Positions 25,180 to 34,500 of a DNA stretch of 64,000 nt are shown here, one piece after another. A model generated the notes under the pieces. It was not told where the DNA came from. It worked only from the letters and a program-made list of their open reading frames with translations, and searched no databases. Within the stretch, counting starts at the first letter, position 1, and each line of letters opens with the position of its first letter. Position numbers and translations under genes: made by a program. The stretch is taken from the NCBI RefSeq assembly GCF_000761485.1, contig NZ_JPMX01000075.1, forward strand, positions 163,062 to 227,061, written 5' to 3'. The DNA comes from Modestobacter caceresii (GTDB lineage Bacteria; Actinomycetota; Actinomycetes; Mycobacteriales; Geodermatophilaceae).

Positions 25180-26283
25180 ATGTCAGATGCCTCGTCCCCC
25201 ACCGAGGGGCTGGCCGACGGGTTCGGGCACCGCCGCGTGCACCCGCTGGAAGCCGGTGACCCGCCGGAGATCGGGCCCTACCGGCTGCTGTGCCGGCTAC
25301 CGCGCGGCGGGCAGGGCGCCGATGTCTTCGTCGGCCGGAGCGAGTCAGCTGACCCGCTGGTGGTCGTCAAGTGCCTGCCGGCCGGTGCTGGAGAGCTGGT
25401 CCGGAGGCGGTTCGCCCGCGAGGTCGAGAACGCCGCCCGCATCCGCAGTCCCCGGGTGGCCCAGATCGTCGACCAGGACCTCGATGCGGCCAGCCCCTAC
25501 TACGTGCAGGAGTACGTGGCCGGGACGCCGCTGGACGAGTTCCTCGCCTCCCGGGAGGGCGGCCTCAACGCCGAGGAGCTGCGCCGGATCGCCATCGGAC
25601 TGCTCCGCGCACTGCGGGACGCGCACGCGGCCGAGGTGGTCCACCGCGACGTGAAGCCCGCCAACATCATCATCACCGACCGGGACGTGTTCCTCGTCGA
25701 CTTCGGCATCAGCCGCTACCTCGGTGCCGAGCGGCCCGCCGGCACGGTCACCACCGCGCTGGCCGGTCTCGGGTCGAAGCTGTTCGCCAGCCCGGAGCAG
25801 CTGCAGGGGCTGCCGCTGACCGAGGCCAGCGACGTCTACAGCTGGGGCATGGTGATCGCCTACGCGGCCGGGGCCCGGCACCCGGTCGATCCGGACGACG
25901 AGCTGGCGCCGGCCGACTACTGGCTGGAGCTGCAGGCCGGCCGGGTGGACCTCTCCGCCGTGCCGCCGAACCTGCTCGACCCGGTGTCCCACGCGCTGCG
26001 GGTCCCACCGGACCGGCGGCCGACGATCTCGGAGCTGGCCCGCGACGTCGAGCAGCAGACCCGCTGGCTGGAGCAGCCGTCGGAGATCCCCTCCCCCCGG
26101 ACGGTGCTGCAGGACCTGCGGTCCGTCGTCGCCGTCCGGGAGGCAGTCCGCTACCACCTCTCCCGGCTGGAGCGGGCGATCGCCGACACCCCCACCGGCT
26201 ACGCGGCCGCGATCGCCGGCGCCGTCGTGCTCGGGCTGGTGACCGCCGTGGTCCTCACCGTCGTCACGTTCATCATCTTCTGA
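25180..26283 (+). CDS. Membrane-anchored Ser/Thr protein kinase
   Basis: A 367-residue eukaryotic-like kinase. The glycine loop (PRGGQGADVFVG), VVVKCL Lys, HRDVKPANIIITD catalytic loop, VDFGIS Mg motif and SPEQ end of the activation segment are intact. The activation loop TVTTALAGLGSK has several Thr. After the kinase domain comes a helical linker and one C-terminal membrane helix (IAGAVVLGLVTAVVLTVV...); there is no extracellular PASTA or other sensor domain. ATG 25180 has GGGAGGGG upstream. It is the first gene of a tight operon with a membrane peptide, a GTPase and a GAP1-type protein. Confidence 0.92.
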   Translation: MSDASSPTEGLADGFGHRRVHPLEAGDPPEIGPYRLLCRLPRGGQGADVFVGRSESADPLVVVKCLPAGAGELVRRRFAREVENAARIRSPRVAQIVDQDLDAASPYYVQEYVAGTPLDEFLASREGGLNAEELRRIAIGLLRALRDAHAAEVVHRDVKPANIIITDRDVFLVDFGISRYLGAERPAGTVTTALAGLGSKLFASPEQLQGLPLTEASDVYSWGMVIAYAAGARHPVDPDDELAPADYWLELQAGRVDLSAVPPNLLDPVSHALRVPPDRRPTISELARDVEQQTRWLEQPSEIPSPRTVLQDLRSVVAVREAVRYHLSRLERAIADTPTGYAAAIAGAVVLGLVTAVVLTVVTFIIF

Positions 26284-26298
26284 TCCCGAGGAGGCGTC

Positions 26299-26436
26299 GT
26301 GTCCGGTCTGTACCAGCGGGCGATGGCCCAGCAGGCGCTGGAAGCACGTCGGCACCGGTACCTGCGGCGGCAGCGGGTGCTGCTGCTGGTGTTCGCGATC
26401 ACGACGCTGCTCGGCTACGTCTCGCTGGTGGCCTGA
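26299..26436 (+). CDS. 45-residue single-pass membrane peptide in the kinase-GTPase operon
   Basis: A short gene from GTG 26299 to TGA 26436, with a strong GAGGAGG ribosome site 6 bp upstream. The product has a soluble basic half (AMAQQALEARRHRYLRRQRV) followed by one membrane helix (LLLVFAITTLLGYVSLVA), so the basic end should face the cytoplasm. It starts 15 bp after the kinase and stops one base before the GTPase ATG, so it is firmly part of the operon. No homologue is recalled. A membrane tether, kinase substrate or small effector are possibilities. Confidence 0.75.
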   Translation: MSGLYQRAMAQQALEARRHRYLRRQRVLLLVFAITTLLGYVSLVA

Positions 26437-26437
26437 G

Positions 26438-27622
26438 ATGGCGAAGAAGGACCTGGTCTGCCCGCGGTGCCTGGAGTCGTTCCCCGTGCCGTTGCTGCGC
26501 AGCCCGTTCGGCGGGCCGCAGCCGGTGCCGGTCCCGCGGCGAAGCGCGTGGCAGCGCTTCAGCGAGGGGCGGTGGGGTGGCCAGCCCGCGCCCGGCCCGT
26601 CGTCCCAGGCGAGGGCGGCGGCCTCCGACGCGGTGGACGCCGTGCCGGTCTGCCCGAACGGCCACCGGCTGCCGCCGGACTACGCCACCCGGCCGACCGT
26701 CGTCGTCGGCGTGGTCGGCCTCACCGGCGCCTCCAAGAGCACCTACCTGACGGTGCTGATCGACGCGCTGCACGCCGGCGCTCTCGCCCCGCTGGACATC
26801 TCGGTCGAGCTGGACGAGTACAGCGCCGACCGGTTCGAACGGCAGTACCACCAGCCGCTGCTGGTCGACCACCGGCAACTGCCGCTGACCCCGCCGCTGC
26901 TGGAGCAGGGCCAGTCGCCGGAGCCGCTGACGCTGGTGCTGCGGCGGGCGACGCAGGGCGGGCCGGAGCGGTCGATGAACGTCGTCCTGTTCGACGCCTC
27001 CGGGGAGCAGCTCTACCGGAAGGAGGACCTGGGGCAGTTCAGCAAGTTCCTGTACGTGGCCAGCGCGGTGCTCGTCGTCCTCTCGCCGGGGATGTTCCCG
27101 GGGCTGCAGACGGTGGCCGACCCCGGCGAGGGCGCGCTGGGCATGGCCCGGCCCACGCAGATGCTGGTCAACCTGGCCGATCTGCTGCGCTCGGCCCGCG
27201 GACTGCGCCGGGACGGCTTCCTGGAAGGGGTCTCGACCGGGGTGATCCTGAGCAAGGCCGACAAGCTGCTCACCCGGCCGGACTTCCCGGCCGACACGCT
27301 GCGCAACCCGGAGATCAGCGTCACCGGGCTGCCCAGCCTGTTCGAGGAGGTGCGCGACAACAGCGCCCGCCTGGTCGACTTCCTGGAGGTCAACGGCGGC
27401 AGCAACCTGCTGACGACACTGTTGACCCGGCTGCCGGACCCGACCGTGCACGCGGTGTCCGCGACCGGGTCGGAGGCGAGCGACGGCGCCTATCCCTCGA
27501 TCAGCCCGGTGGGCTGCCTGGAACCGCTGCTGGTCCTGCTGGCGCGGCACCGCTTCCTGCCCAGCGACGGGCTGGACCTGGACGGCGTCTCGCCCCGCGC
27601 CGCCGATCGGCTGCGCCGATGA
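26438..27622 (+). CDS. Zn-ribbon P-loop GTPase (double-GTPase/DO-GTPase type)
   Basis: A 394-residue protein. Two half zinc ribbons (CPRCLESFP at residues 8-16; VCPNGHRLPPDYA near 70) frame a Pro-rich linker, as in GTPases of biological-conflict operons. The G domain has a P-loop GLTGASKST (the usual Gly before Lys is Ser), a G3-like VLFDASGEQLY and a G4-like ILSKADKL that indicates guanine specificity. The two genes around it, kinase and GAP1-type protein, are those expected for a GTPase-centred system. ATG 26438 lies one base after the peptide stop; the stop overlaps the next ATG (ATGA). Confidence 0.8.
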   Translation: MAKKDLVCPRCLESFPVPLLRSPFGGPQPVPVPRRSAWQRFSEGRWGGQPAPGPSSQARAAASDAVDAVPVCPNGHRLPPDYATRPTVVVGVVGLTGASKSTYLTVLIDALHAGALAPLDISVELDEYSADRFERQYHQPLLVDHRQLPLTPPLLEQGQSPEPLTLVLRRATQGGPERSMNVVLFDASGEQLYRKEDLGQFSKFLYVASAVLVVLSPGMFPGLQTVADPGEGALGMARPTQMLVNLADLLRSARGLRRDGFLEGVSTGVILSKADKLLTRPDFPADTLRNPEISVTGLPSLFEEVRDNSARLVDFLEVNGGSNLLTTLLTRLPDPTVHAVSATGSEASDGAYPSISPVGCLEPLLVLLARHRFLPSDGLDLDGVSPRAADRLRR

Positions 27623-29298
27623 CCACCTGCCCGCAACTGGTCTACACGTCGGCAAGCCGGACGCTGGAGGGGCCGGGGTTCGGCGTCGTCCAGCTGTCGC
27701 CGGACTGGCCTGCGGAGGTCGGCGACAGCCGCGCGACGCTCGGCCCGCTGATCTCCCTCGACGTCGAGGAGTCCTTCGGCCTGCTGCACACCGCCGGCGG
27801 GCGGATCGCCTACCGCAAGGTCCCGGCCGGGACCGACGCGTTCGGCCGGCCGGGCAACTACCTGGTGCACCTGCTCTGGGACGGCGCCGGCCGGGTCACG
27901 CCCCGGGACGTGCTGGCGTTCCGCAGCGGCGGCGGGTTCCTCGACGGACTCCCGGCAGCGGCCGAACCCTCGCGGGAGGCGCCGGCGGTGGAGGTGCCGT
28001 CGGCCCGCCGGTCGCTGTCGGCCCTGACCGCCGACGACGTCGACTCCCTCGTGCCCTGCGTGGCTCTGGTGCTCGCTGCGGTGGCCGCCGGTGCGGGGGT
28101 GGTCGGGCTGCCGGCCCGGACGGCCTCGGGGCGCGACGTCGCCGAGGCGGTCTTCGACGTGCTGCCGCGGGCGCTGGCCTCGGCCGTCGCCCTGCACGTG
28201 GGGACGGCGTCCGCCTCGGGCGACGCGGCTCCGGTGCGGGTGCACGTGGGGTCGGACGTGCCCAACGACGTCGTGCCCGACGGGCAGGACACCGCACGGG
28301 CACGGGCGCTGCTGGAGGCGGCAGCGAAGAAGGAGCTGTGCTCGGACAACGTGCGCAAGCTGGAGACCCTCGACCGGTGGCTGTTCACCGACACCTGGAC
28401 CGGGATGGACCCCGCGTCGCTGACCCCGCCCCAGTTGGTCGGGGTGCTGGAGTCGGAGAAGGCCGGGTGGTGGCTGTCCTCCCCGGACGCAGTGGACGTC
28501 GCCTGCGCGGTGGCTGCGTCGTCCCCGGAGGTCGAAACGGCGCTGCGAACGGCGCTCGCCCAGCACCCCGATGCCTGGGACCGGCTGCGCGACCGGGAGC
28601 TCGACGCCGCGCTGACCGCCGTCTTCGGCGGCGCGGCCAGGGCGGCCGTACCGACCGGCTTCACCGGGCTGACCCGGGCGGAGCTGTGCGAGGCCTTCGT
28701 CGACGAATTGGCGCGCGGCCGCCGGCTGACCGAGGTCGGCGGGGCCGCGGCCGCGCTGGTCGAGGAGTCGGTGACGCTCCCCCAGCCCGTGGCACTGCTG
28801 GAGCTGACCGACGACCTCGCAGGGCTGGCCCGGTTGGCCACCAGCCGGCCGGTGGTGCAGGAGGCGCTGGTGCGGGAGTGGGCGGGGGTCGACGCCTGGC
28901 CGGCGAGTTCCGCATCGCTGTTCGGGCACCTGCTGCTGGAGGACCCCGACTGGTTCCTGACCCTCGGTGGCTCCACCCCGCCGTCGGTGGTGCGGTCGGC
29001 GCTGCCCTGGGCGGCGGAGCGGCTGGCGGCGTCGATGGTGGAACGGCTGGCGGTCACCGTGGCGGCCAGTGATCTGGCCGGGCAGGGCTGGGCGCTGCGC
29101 GACGTGCTGTTCCGCTCGGGGTTGGCCGACGAGGAGGTCGCCGCGATCGTGGCCCGCAACTTCCTGGTGCTGACCGGGGACGACGGCTGGCCGGGTGAGG
29201 TCGCCCGGCTCGCCGCTGGTGCTCTCGGCGCGGGTGGGGGCGGGGAGGCATCCGAAGGGCGCCGGAAGACCGGGATGTGGCCGCGGCGTCGCCGGTAA
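27619..29298 (+). CDS. GAP1-N domain (GTPase-associated protein 1) protein
   Basis: A 559-residue partner of the GTPase. The N-terminal 120 residues match the GAP1-N pattern: QLVYTSASRTLEGPGFGVVQ, an LISLDVEESFGLL core, a YRKVPAGTDAFGRPGNYLVH stretch and DVLAFRSGG. The rest is a long helical, solenoid-like region with no named domain. GAP1 proteins are thought to couple GTPase state to an effector; their biochemistry is unproven. ATG 27619 overlaps the GTPase stop. Last gene of the operon, followed by a strong bidirectional hairpin. Confidence 0.78.
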   Translation: MTTCPQLVYTSASRTLEGPGFGVVQLSPDWPAEVGDSRATLGPLISLDVEESFGLLHTAGGRIAYRKVPAGTDAFGRPGNYLVHLLWDGAGRVTPRDVLAFRSGGGFLDGLPAAAEPSREAPAVEVPSARRSLSALTADDVDSLVPCVALVLAAVAAGAGVVGLPARTASGRDVAEAVFDVLPRALASAVALHVGTASASGDAAPVRVHVGSDVPNDVVPDGQDTARARALLEAAAKKELCSDNVRKLETLDRWLFTDTWTGMDPASLTPPQLVGVLESEKAGWWLSSPDAVDVACAVAASSPEVETALRTALAQHPDAWDRLRDRELDAALTAVFGGAARAAVPTGFTGLTRAELCEAFVDELARGRRLTEVGGAAAALVEESVTLPQPVALLELTDDLAGLARLATSRPVVQEALVREWAGVDAWPASSASLFGHLLLEDPDWFLTLGGSTPPSVVRSALPWAAERLAASMVERLAVTVAASDLAGQGWALRDVLFRSGLADEEVAAIVARNFLVLTGDDGWPGEVARLAAGALGAGGGGEASEGRRKTGMWPRRRR

Positions 29299-29364
29299 AC
29301 CTCGCGCACCCGACAACCGACCACAGCAGCTCGCCGGCGCTGGTCAGCGACACGTCGTCGGCGC

Positions 29365-29407
29365 ACGCTCGTGCTCTGGCTGTACTGGCGCACCAGAGCA
29401 CGAGCGT
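29365..29407. terminator. Bidirectional terminator hairpin
   Basis: A 15-bp perfect stem (ACGCTCGTGCTCTGG with CCAGAGCACGAGCGT) and 13-base loop lie between the convergent GAP1 and metalloprotease genes. Confidence 0.78.
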
Positions 29408-29504
29408 CGGGGGACAGGGTGTCGGTGGGCACTCGTGCGCCCATGCACTGGCGATCGCTCCCCTTGTCTCTACGTTCCGCTTCCGGGCGCCGGGCTGTCG
29501 ACCG

Positions 29505-30452
29505 TCAGACAGCGGGGACGCAAGCTCCCGCGCCCAGCCGGCTCAGGCCGGTGAGGTCACCGGCGGCGAAGTCGAGGACGGCGGAGGTCGTCGGGTACAT
29601 GAGCTGCGTCGGGTCGTCGACGTGGTCCAGGCCCACCAGGTGCGCGAACTCGTGCAGCACGATCGCGCGGGTGACCGCCTGACCGCCCGGTCGGCTGAGG
29701 ATCTCGGTGAACTGGGCGGCGTCGAGCTCGACCAGGCCGGTGACGTAGACGCCTGGCCCCTCGCCGGACGAGACGGAGAGGCTGCCGGCCAGGCCCGCGA
29801 CGTCGGCGGCGAGGTCGGGCTGTTCGGCGACCGTGTCCCAGGTGACGAGCACGGGCGCCCACCGGTCGCCGTAACGGTCGGGTTGGAAGGGATCGCGCTG
29901 GTCACTCGGGGCCTCGTCGGTGGCGCCGTCGTCGACGAACTGCAGCCCGGTGACCGCTGAGATCTGGGCGACGGCGTCGGAGATGAGCAGGTCGCCGCCG
30001 ACCGGCTCGTTGTCCGGCCGGACGACGTAGTGCACCGGCCGGCACGGGTCGTAGGCGATCGGCGTCACCCCGTCGTCCTGCAGCTGCGCGAACTGGTGGG
30101 TCCCGCCGCCCGCAGGAGGGGCGAGAGGCGTGCCCAGCGGCCTGCCGGCCGCCTCGATGCCGGCCGTCGGCCCGGTGCGATCAGTGGCTGTCGCCTCGAG
30201 GCCGGGCAGCAGCTCGAACGTGAGGGCGGCAGACCCCACGACAGCGACCACCAGCAGCGCTCCCCCGATGCCCGTCCACGTCCGCCGCTTCCTTGTGCGG
30301 CGAGCGGGTGGCTGCGCTGGCGTCCAGGCCCGCCACGGCTCGACCGGGCTGGTCCGACCGACGGACTCGTCGAGGACCCACTGCGGGACCCGACCCGTCG
30401 GTGAGGTGCGCAGTCCGGTGGGTGCGTGCGACCGGTCGTCGTGCTGGCGCAC
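29505..30452 (-). CDS. Membrane-anchored matrixin-like metalloprotease
   Basis: A 315-residue protein with a cytoplasmic, Arg-rich N-terminal tail of about 60 residues, one membrane helix (GIGGALLVVAVVGSAALTF) and an extracellular domain. The zinc site HEFAHLVGLDHVDDP is the extended HExxHxxGxxH of metzincins, followed by the Met-turn segment LMYP. Upstream conserved pieces are PIAYDPCRPVHYVV and WAPVLVTW. GTG 30452 is the most plausible start; a longer open frame upstream is antisense-like Arg/Ser filler. No partner gene is coupled to it. Confidence 0.82.
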   Translation of the reverse strand: MRQHDDRSHAPTGLRTSPTGRVPQWVLDESVGRTSPVEPWRAWTPAQPPARRTRKRRTWTGIGGALLVVAVVGSAALTFELLPGLEATATDRTGPTAGIEAAGRPLGTPLAPPAGGGTHQFAQLQDDGVTPIAYDPCRPVHYVVRPDNEPVGGDLLISDAVAQISAVTGLQFVDDGATDEAPSDQRDPFQPDRYGDRWAPVLVTWDTVAEQPDLAADVAGLAGSLSVSSGEGPGVYVTGLVELDAAQFTEILSRPGGQAVTRAIVLHEFAHLVGLDHVDDPTQLMYPTTSAVLDFAAGDLTGLSRLGAGACVPAV

Positions 30453-30621
30453 TGCACCCCATCGTCGGCCGATCGTGTTCCGCTGCTGTTCGTAGCCGAC
30501 CGCCGGTTCCGCGTGGAGCCCTCGTCGCCCGCACGGGTGAGCACGGATGTGGTGCAACAACCAAATGCGTAGGCCACGCGCAGTCGGCTCCCGCGGAGCG
30601 CACGCGAAGCCCCCGCGACCG

Positions 30622-31188
30622 TCAGTGCTGCCGCGAGACCTCGGTGATGTCGCGGAGGTGGTGGACGCCCTCGTGCGCTGCCTGCCGGACCAGCCACCGC
30701 GCGCTGCGGTGCTCGTCCGGGAGGCGGTGCACCGGGCGGCCCCACTCTCCGGGTCGGACTCGCTCGATCTCGGCCAGGAAGCCGATGACGTGGGCCTGCA
30801 GTTGGTCCAACGCTGGCTCGACGGCGGCGTCGCGGTAGCCGAAGCGGCGGGCCCGCAGGTCGTTGAGCATCGGTTCGAGGGCCGGGTCGTCCTCGGTGCG
30901 CGCACGGTGCAGCCGGATGGTGGAGGTGGCATAGACGTCGCGCAGGTGGCACAGGTACTGCACCGCTGACCAGGCGCCGTCCGGGCCGGGCTGCCGGCAC
31001 GTCGCATCGTCGAGCGAGCCGAACAGCGCCCGGGCTCGGGCCGGGATGGCCGCGATGACCGCTGACGCGCGGTCGACGTCGTGATCGACGTAGGAGAACG
31101 GGCACGACAGGCAGACGTGCTCCTCGCCGGCGAGCGGCGGCAACGCCGGACGGCGGTCGGCTGGCACACCGTCATCCTCGCCGGTCAT
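30622..31188 (-). CDS. DinB-fold protein
   Basis: A 188-residue four-helix DinB/YfiT-like protein. AWSAVQYLCHLRDVYATS carries the first metal His and the C-terminal HEGVHHLRDI the others, giving the three-His arrangement typical of metal-dependent DinB-type proteins (often thiol transferases). An N-terminal CLSCPF motif adds two Cys. A near-identical fragment of this gene lies at 40,238-40,274, downstream of the helicase gene there, and a helicase fragment lies just upstream of this gene. Confidence 0.8.
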   Translation of the reverse strand: MTGEDDGVPADRRPALPPLAGEEHVCLSCPFSYVDHDVDRASAVIAAIPARARALFGSLDDATCRQPGPDGAWSAVQYLCHLRDVYATSTIRLHRARTEDDPALEPMLNDLRARRFGYRDAAVEPALDQLQAHVIGFLAEIERVRPGEWGRPVHRLPDEHRSARWLVRQAAHEGVHHLRDITEVSRQH

Positions 31189-31290
31189 CCGCCGCTGGGG
31201 TGCCGTTCCGTCCCGCTCATCGCCGGCGTCCGTGATTCACGTCCCGGCACTCCCCTGAGCGCCCGTGCCGTCCAGCGCGTCGAGCACGGC

Positions 31291-31380
31291 GCGCAGCGCA
31301 GAACAGGACGGCGTCGTCGGGCAGCTTCTCCTGCAGCGCCTCCACGAACAACCGCTCGGCGTGGGACGCGAACGTCGCCG
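31291..31380 (-). pseudogene. Fragment of a NERD/UvrD-like helicase gene
   Basis: About 30 codons (FASHAERLFVEALQEKLPDD, then AVLFC) match the N-terminus of the helicase at 40,368-41,846. At DNA level 26 consecutive bases (GCAGAACAGGACGGCGTCGT and beyond) are identical to 41,742-41,767. The rest of the gene is gone. The surrounding 404-bp gap (31,189-31,592) otherwise holds only the promoter region of the P-type ATPase. Confidence 0.75.
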
Positions 31381-31550
31381 TCGGAGCATGACACCGACGA
31401 ACGGCTGATCCGGACGACGGCCGACCGTGAGTCACCCCATGGGTCACTCCGCGCCCCGGGTTCCGACCTGCCTCGCCGTCGGGTAGCGGACCCCGCTGAC
31501 GCGACTGCCGGGATCGGCCGCACGAACCACACCGACGCGAAGGACCGGCC

Positions 31551-31578
31551 GACGACGTACCGTTTGGTGACCGTCGTC
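31551..31578 (+). promoter_or_regulatory. Inverted repeat before the P-type ATPase
   Basis: GACGACG-N14-CGTCGTC ends 14 bp before ATG 31593. It is a candidate site for a metal or stress regulator. No regulator gene is adjacent. Confidence 0.4.
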
Positions 31579-31592
31579 ATACGGGGGTTCCC

Positions 31593-34500
31593 ATGGCTCC
31601 GCTCCGCCTGATCACGTGGGCCGGCAGCGCCGCCCGCGAGGCCACGCGCCTCGCCACCGGCGCCGCTGCGCTGGCCGCCGTGCCGGTGGTGGTCGGTGCC
31701 GGCCTGCTGGGCGAGACGGCCTCGGTCACCTCCCGGGTCGCCAGAGCAGGGGCCACCGTGGCCACCGGCTCCATCCACCTCGCGAGGGACGTCGCCGTCT
31801 CTGGCACCCGGGCGGTCGGCACCCTGGTCACCGGGGCCGACCCCTTCCCCGGCGGCCACCTGCACGACCTGGTCGACGCGGCGAGGGGCATGGTCGAGCC
31901 GCCGCTCGCCCGCCACACGCGACGGGTCTGGGGTGACCGCGACCGCCTCCAGATCGAGGTCGAGGCGCCCGCCGACGACGAGGCTCCCGAGGCCCGCACC
32001 GCCCTGCGCCGCCAGCTGGAGCGGCTCGAGGGCGTCGAGTGGGCGACGGTCAACGACGTCGTCGGCCGGGTGCTGGTCGCCGTCGACGCCCGCCGGGTCA
32101 CCCTCGACGACGTCGTCGGCGTGGTGACCGAGATCGAGCAGGCCCGCGGCGCCACGGGGGTCTTCCCGCAGCGCCCGGACCACCCGGCCGACCTCGAACC
32201 GCTGCTGGCCGCCGTCCTCGCCGCGGCCGTCGACACCGCCGCCGTCGGCGTGGCCGCCGCCGCCAAGGTCCTGCCGATCCCCGCGGTGCACCGGCACGCC
32301 ACCCTGCTGATGGCGCTGCTGGACACCCAGCAGTGGCTCAAGCGGGCGGTCTCCGACCGCGTCGGACCGATCGGCACCGACCTGGTCTTCGAAGGCACCG
32401 GCGCGCTGCTGCACGCCCTCACCCAGAGCCCCACCGTGCCGGCGCTCAATGCCGCCGCCGCGATCCAGCGGGCCCTGGAGATGCGCGCGCGCCGCCAGGT
32501 CTGGCGGCGCCGCGAGCGGGAGCTCTGCCGACCCGCGCCCGACGACGCTGCGCCCGAGCAGCCGCCCGGCCCGCGACCGGGGTCCCTGCCGGCCGGCCCG
32601 ATCGAGACCTACCGCGAACGATTGGCGCCCACCGAACTCGCTGCGGCGCTCGGTCTGGTCGCGCTCACCCGCCGCCCCGGCCGCTCCGCCGACCTGCTCA
32701 AGGCCCTCACGCCGAAGGCCGCCGTCCAGGGCCGGGAGTCCTTCGCCGCCGTCCTGGACCTCCTGCTGTCCCGCCGCGGCATCCTTCCGCTGGACGGCTC
32801 GGCCTACCGCCGGCTCGACCGCATCGACACCGTCGTCGTCGACGGCCGGACGCTGTGCACCGGACCGCCGACGGTCGTGGAGGCCACTGCCGAGGCCGAT
32901 GGATGGGACGACGCCGACGTCTGGTCGGCCGCCGCCCGCCTGCTCGCCGACGACGATGCCGATGCCGACGCCGCTGCTGGGAACGGCACCGGCCGGCTCC
33001 GGCTCGGCCCACCACGTACGCCGTCCGACGCACCGGGCGGCGAGGTCCGCTCGCTCCTGAAGGGCCGCCGCCGGGTCGGCACCGCCATGGTCGCCCCCGA
33101 GCTCGACCCGCACGCCGAGTCGCTGCTCACCACCGCCGCCGACGCCGGCCTCCGGCTGGTCCTCTCCCGGCACGTCGGCACGCGGGAGATCGCCGGCCTG
33201 GCCGACGACGTGACCTCCGCCGAGGAGGGCCTGGTCGACACGGTCCGGCGGCTGCAGTCCGACGGGCGCGGCGTCCTGCTGGTGTCCGCGGTGGACGGCC
33301 CGGCACTGCTGGCCTCCGACATCGCGGTGGCCCCGGTTCTCGAGGGCCGGGGCCCGGCCTGGGGTGCCGACCTGGTCACCGCTCCCGGGCTGGCCGACGC
33401 CTGCCGCATCGTCGCCGCCGTTCCCGATGCGAAGGCGGTCAGCCGGCGCGCGGCCGGCACCGCGCTGACCGGCAACGTCCTCGGCGGCCTGCTCGCCGCT
33501 GTCGGCAGCGCCCGCTACGGCCAGCGCCGGGCCACGACGCCGGGCAAGTGGGCGACCGTCATGACGATGACCACCGGGAGCTGGGTCGCCGTGCGTGCCG
33601 CCGGCCGCCCTGTCCCGGCACCGACCGCGCACACCCCCTGGCACGCGCTGGAGCCCGACGAGGTCGTGCGCCGCCTGGCCGACCTGCCCAGGGAGTCCGA
33701 GCACCGGCCCGGCCGCGTGCCCGCCGCGGCCCGCCGGGTGGCCGAGGTGCCCGCGGTCCGGATACCGGCCCGGTTCGCCCGCACGGTCTCCGCCGAGCTC
33801 GCCGATCCGCTGACTCCGGTCCTGGCCACCGGCGCGGCGGCGACCGCGGTCCTCGGTGAGGCCACCGACGCGTTCCTGGTCGGCAGCGTCACCGGGATCA
33901 ACGCCGTCGTCAGCGGCCTGCAGCGGCTGCGCGCCGAGACCGCCCTGGAAGCGCTGCTGCTCGACCAGGGCCACTGCGCACGCCGGGAGACCGACGGCGG
34001 GAGTGAGGATGTGCCCGCGACCGCGTTGCGCGTCGGCGACGTCGTCCTCGTCGAACCCGGCGACGTCGTCGCCGCCGACGCCCGGCTGCTCGAGGTCGAG
34101 GACCTGGAGGTCGACGAATCCGGGCTCACCGGCGAGTCGCTGTCGGTCGCCAAGTCGGTGGCCCCGACTCCGGGGGCCGAGGTCGCCGACCGCAGCTGCA
34201 TGCTCTTCGACGGGACCACGGTGGTGGCCGGCCGCGGCAGGGCCGTCGTCGTCGCCGTCGGTCAGGCCACGCAGGCCGGCCGGGCCGCGCGCGCCGCCGG
34301 GGGCGCGGCTCCGCCGGCCGGCGTGCAGGCCCGGCTGGCCGAACTCACCCGCGCCGTCCTGCCGCTCACGCTCGCCGGTGGCGCGGCCGTCACCGCGCTG
34401 GGCCTGCTGTGGCGCCGCCCGCTCCGCGAGTCGGTGGCAGCAGGGGTGGCGATTGCGGTGGCCGCGGTCCCCGAGGGGCTGCCGCTGGTCGCCACGGTCG

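Noticed and set aside
29505-31175. 556-residue version of the metalloprotease reaching back over the DinB gene
   Set aside because: The first 240 residues are Arg/Ser/Thr-rich out-of-frame translation of the DinB gene. The real protein starts near 30,452.
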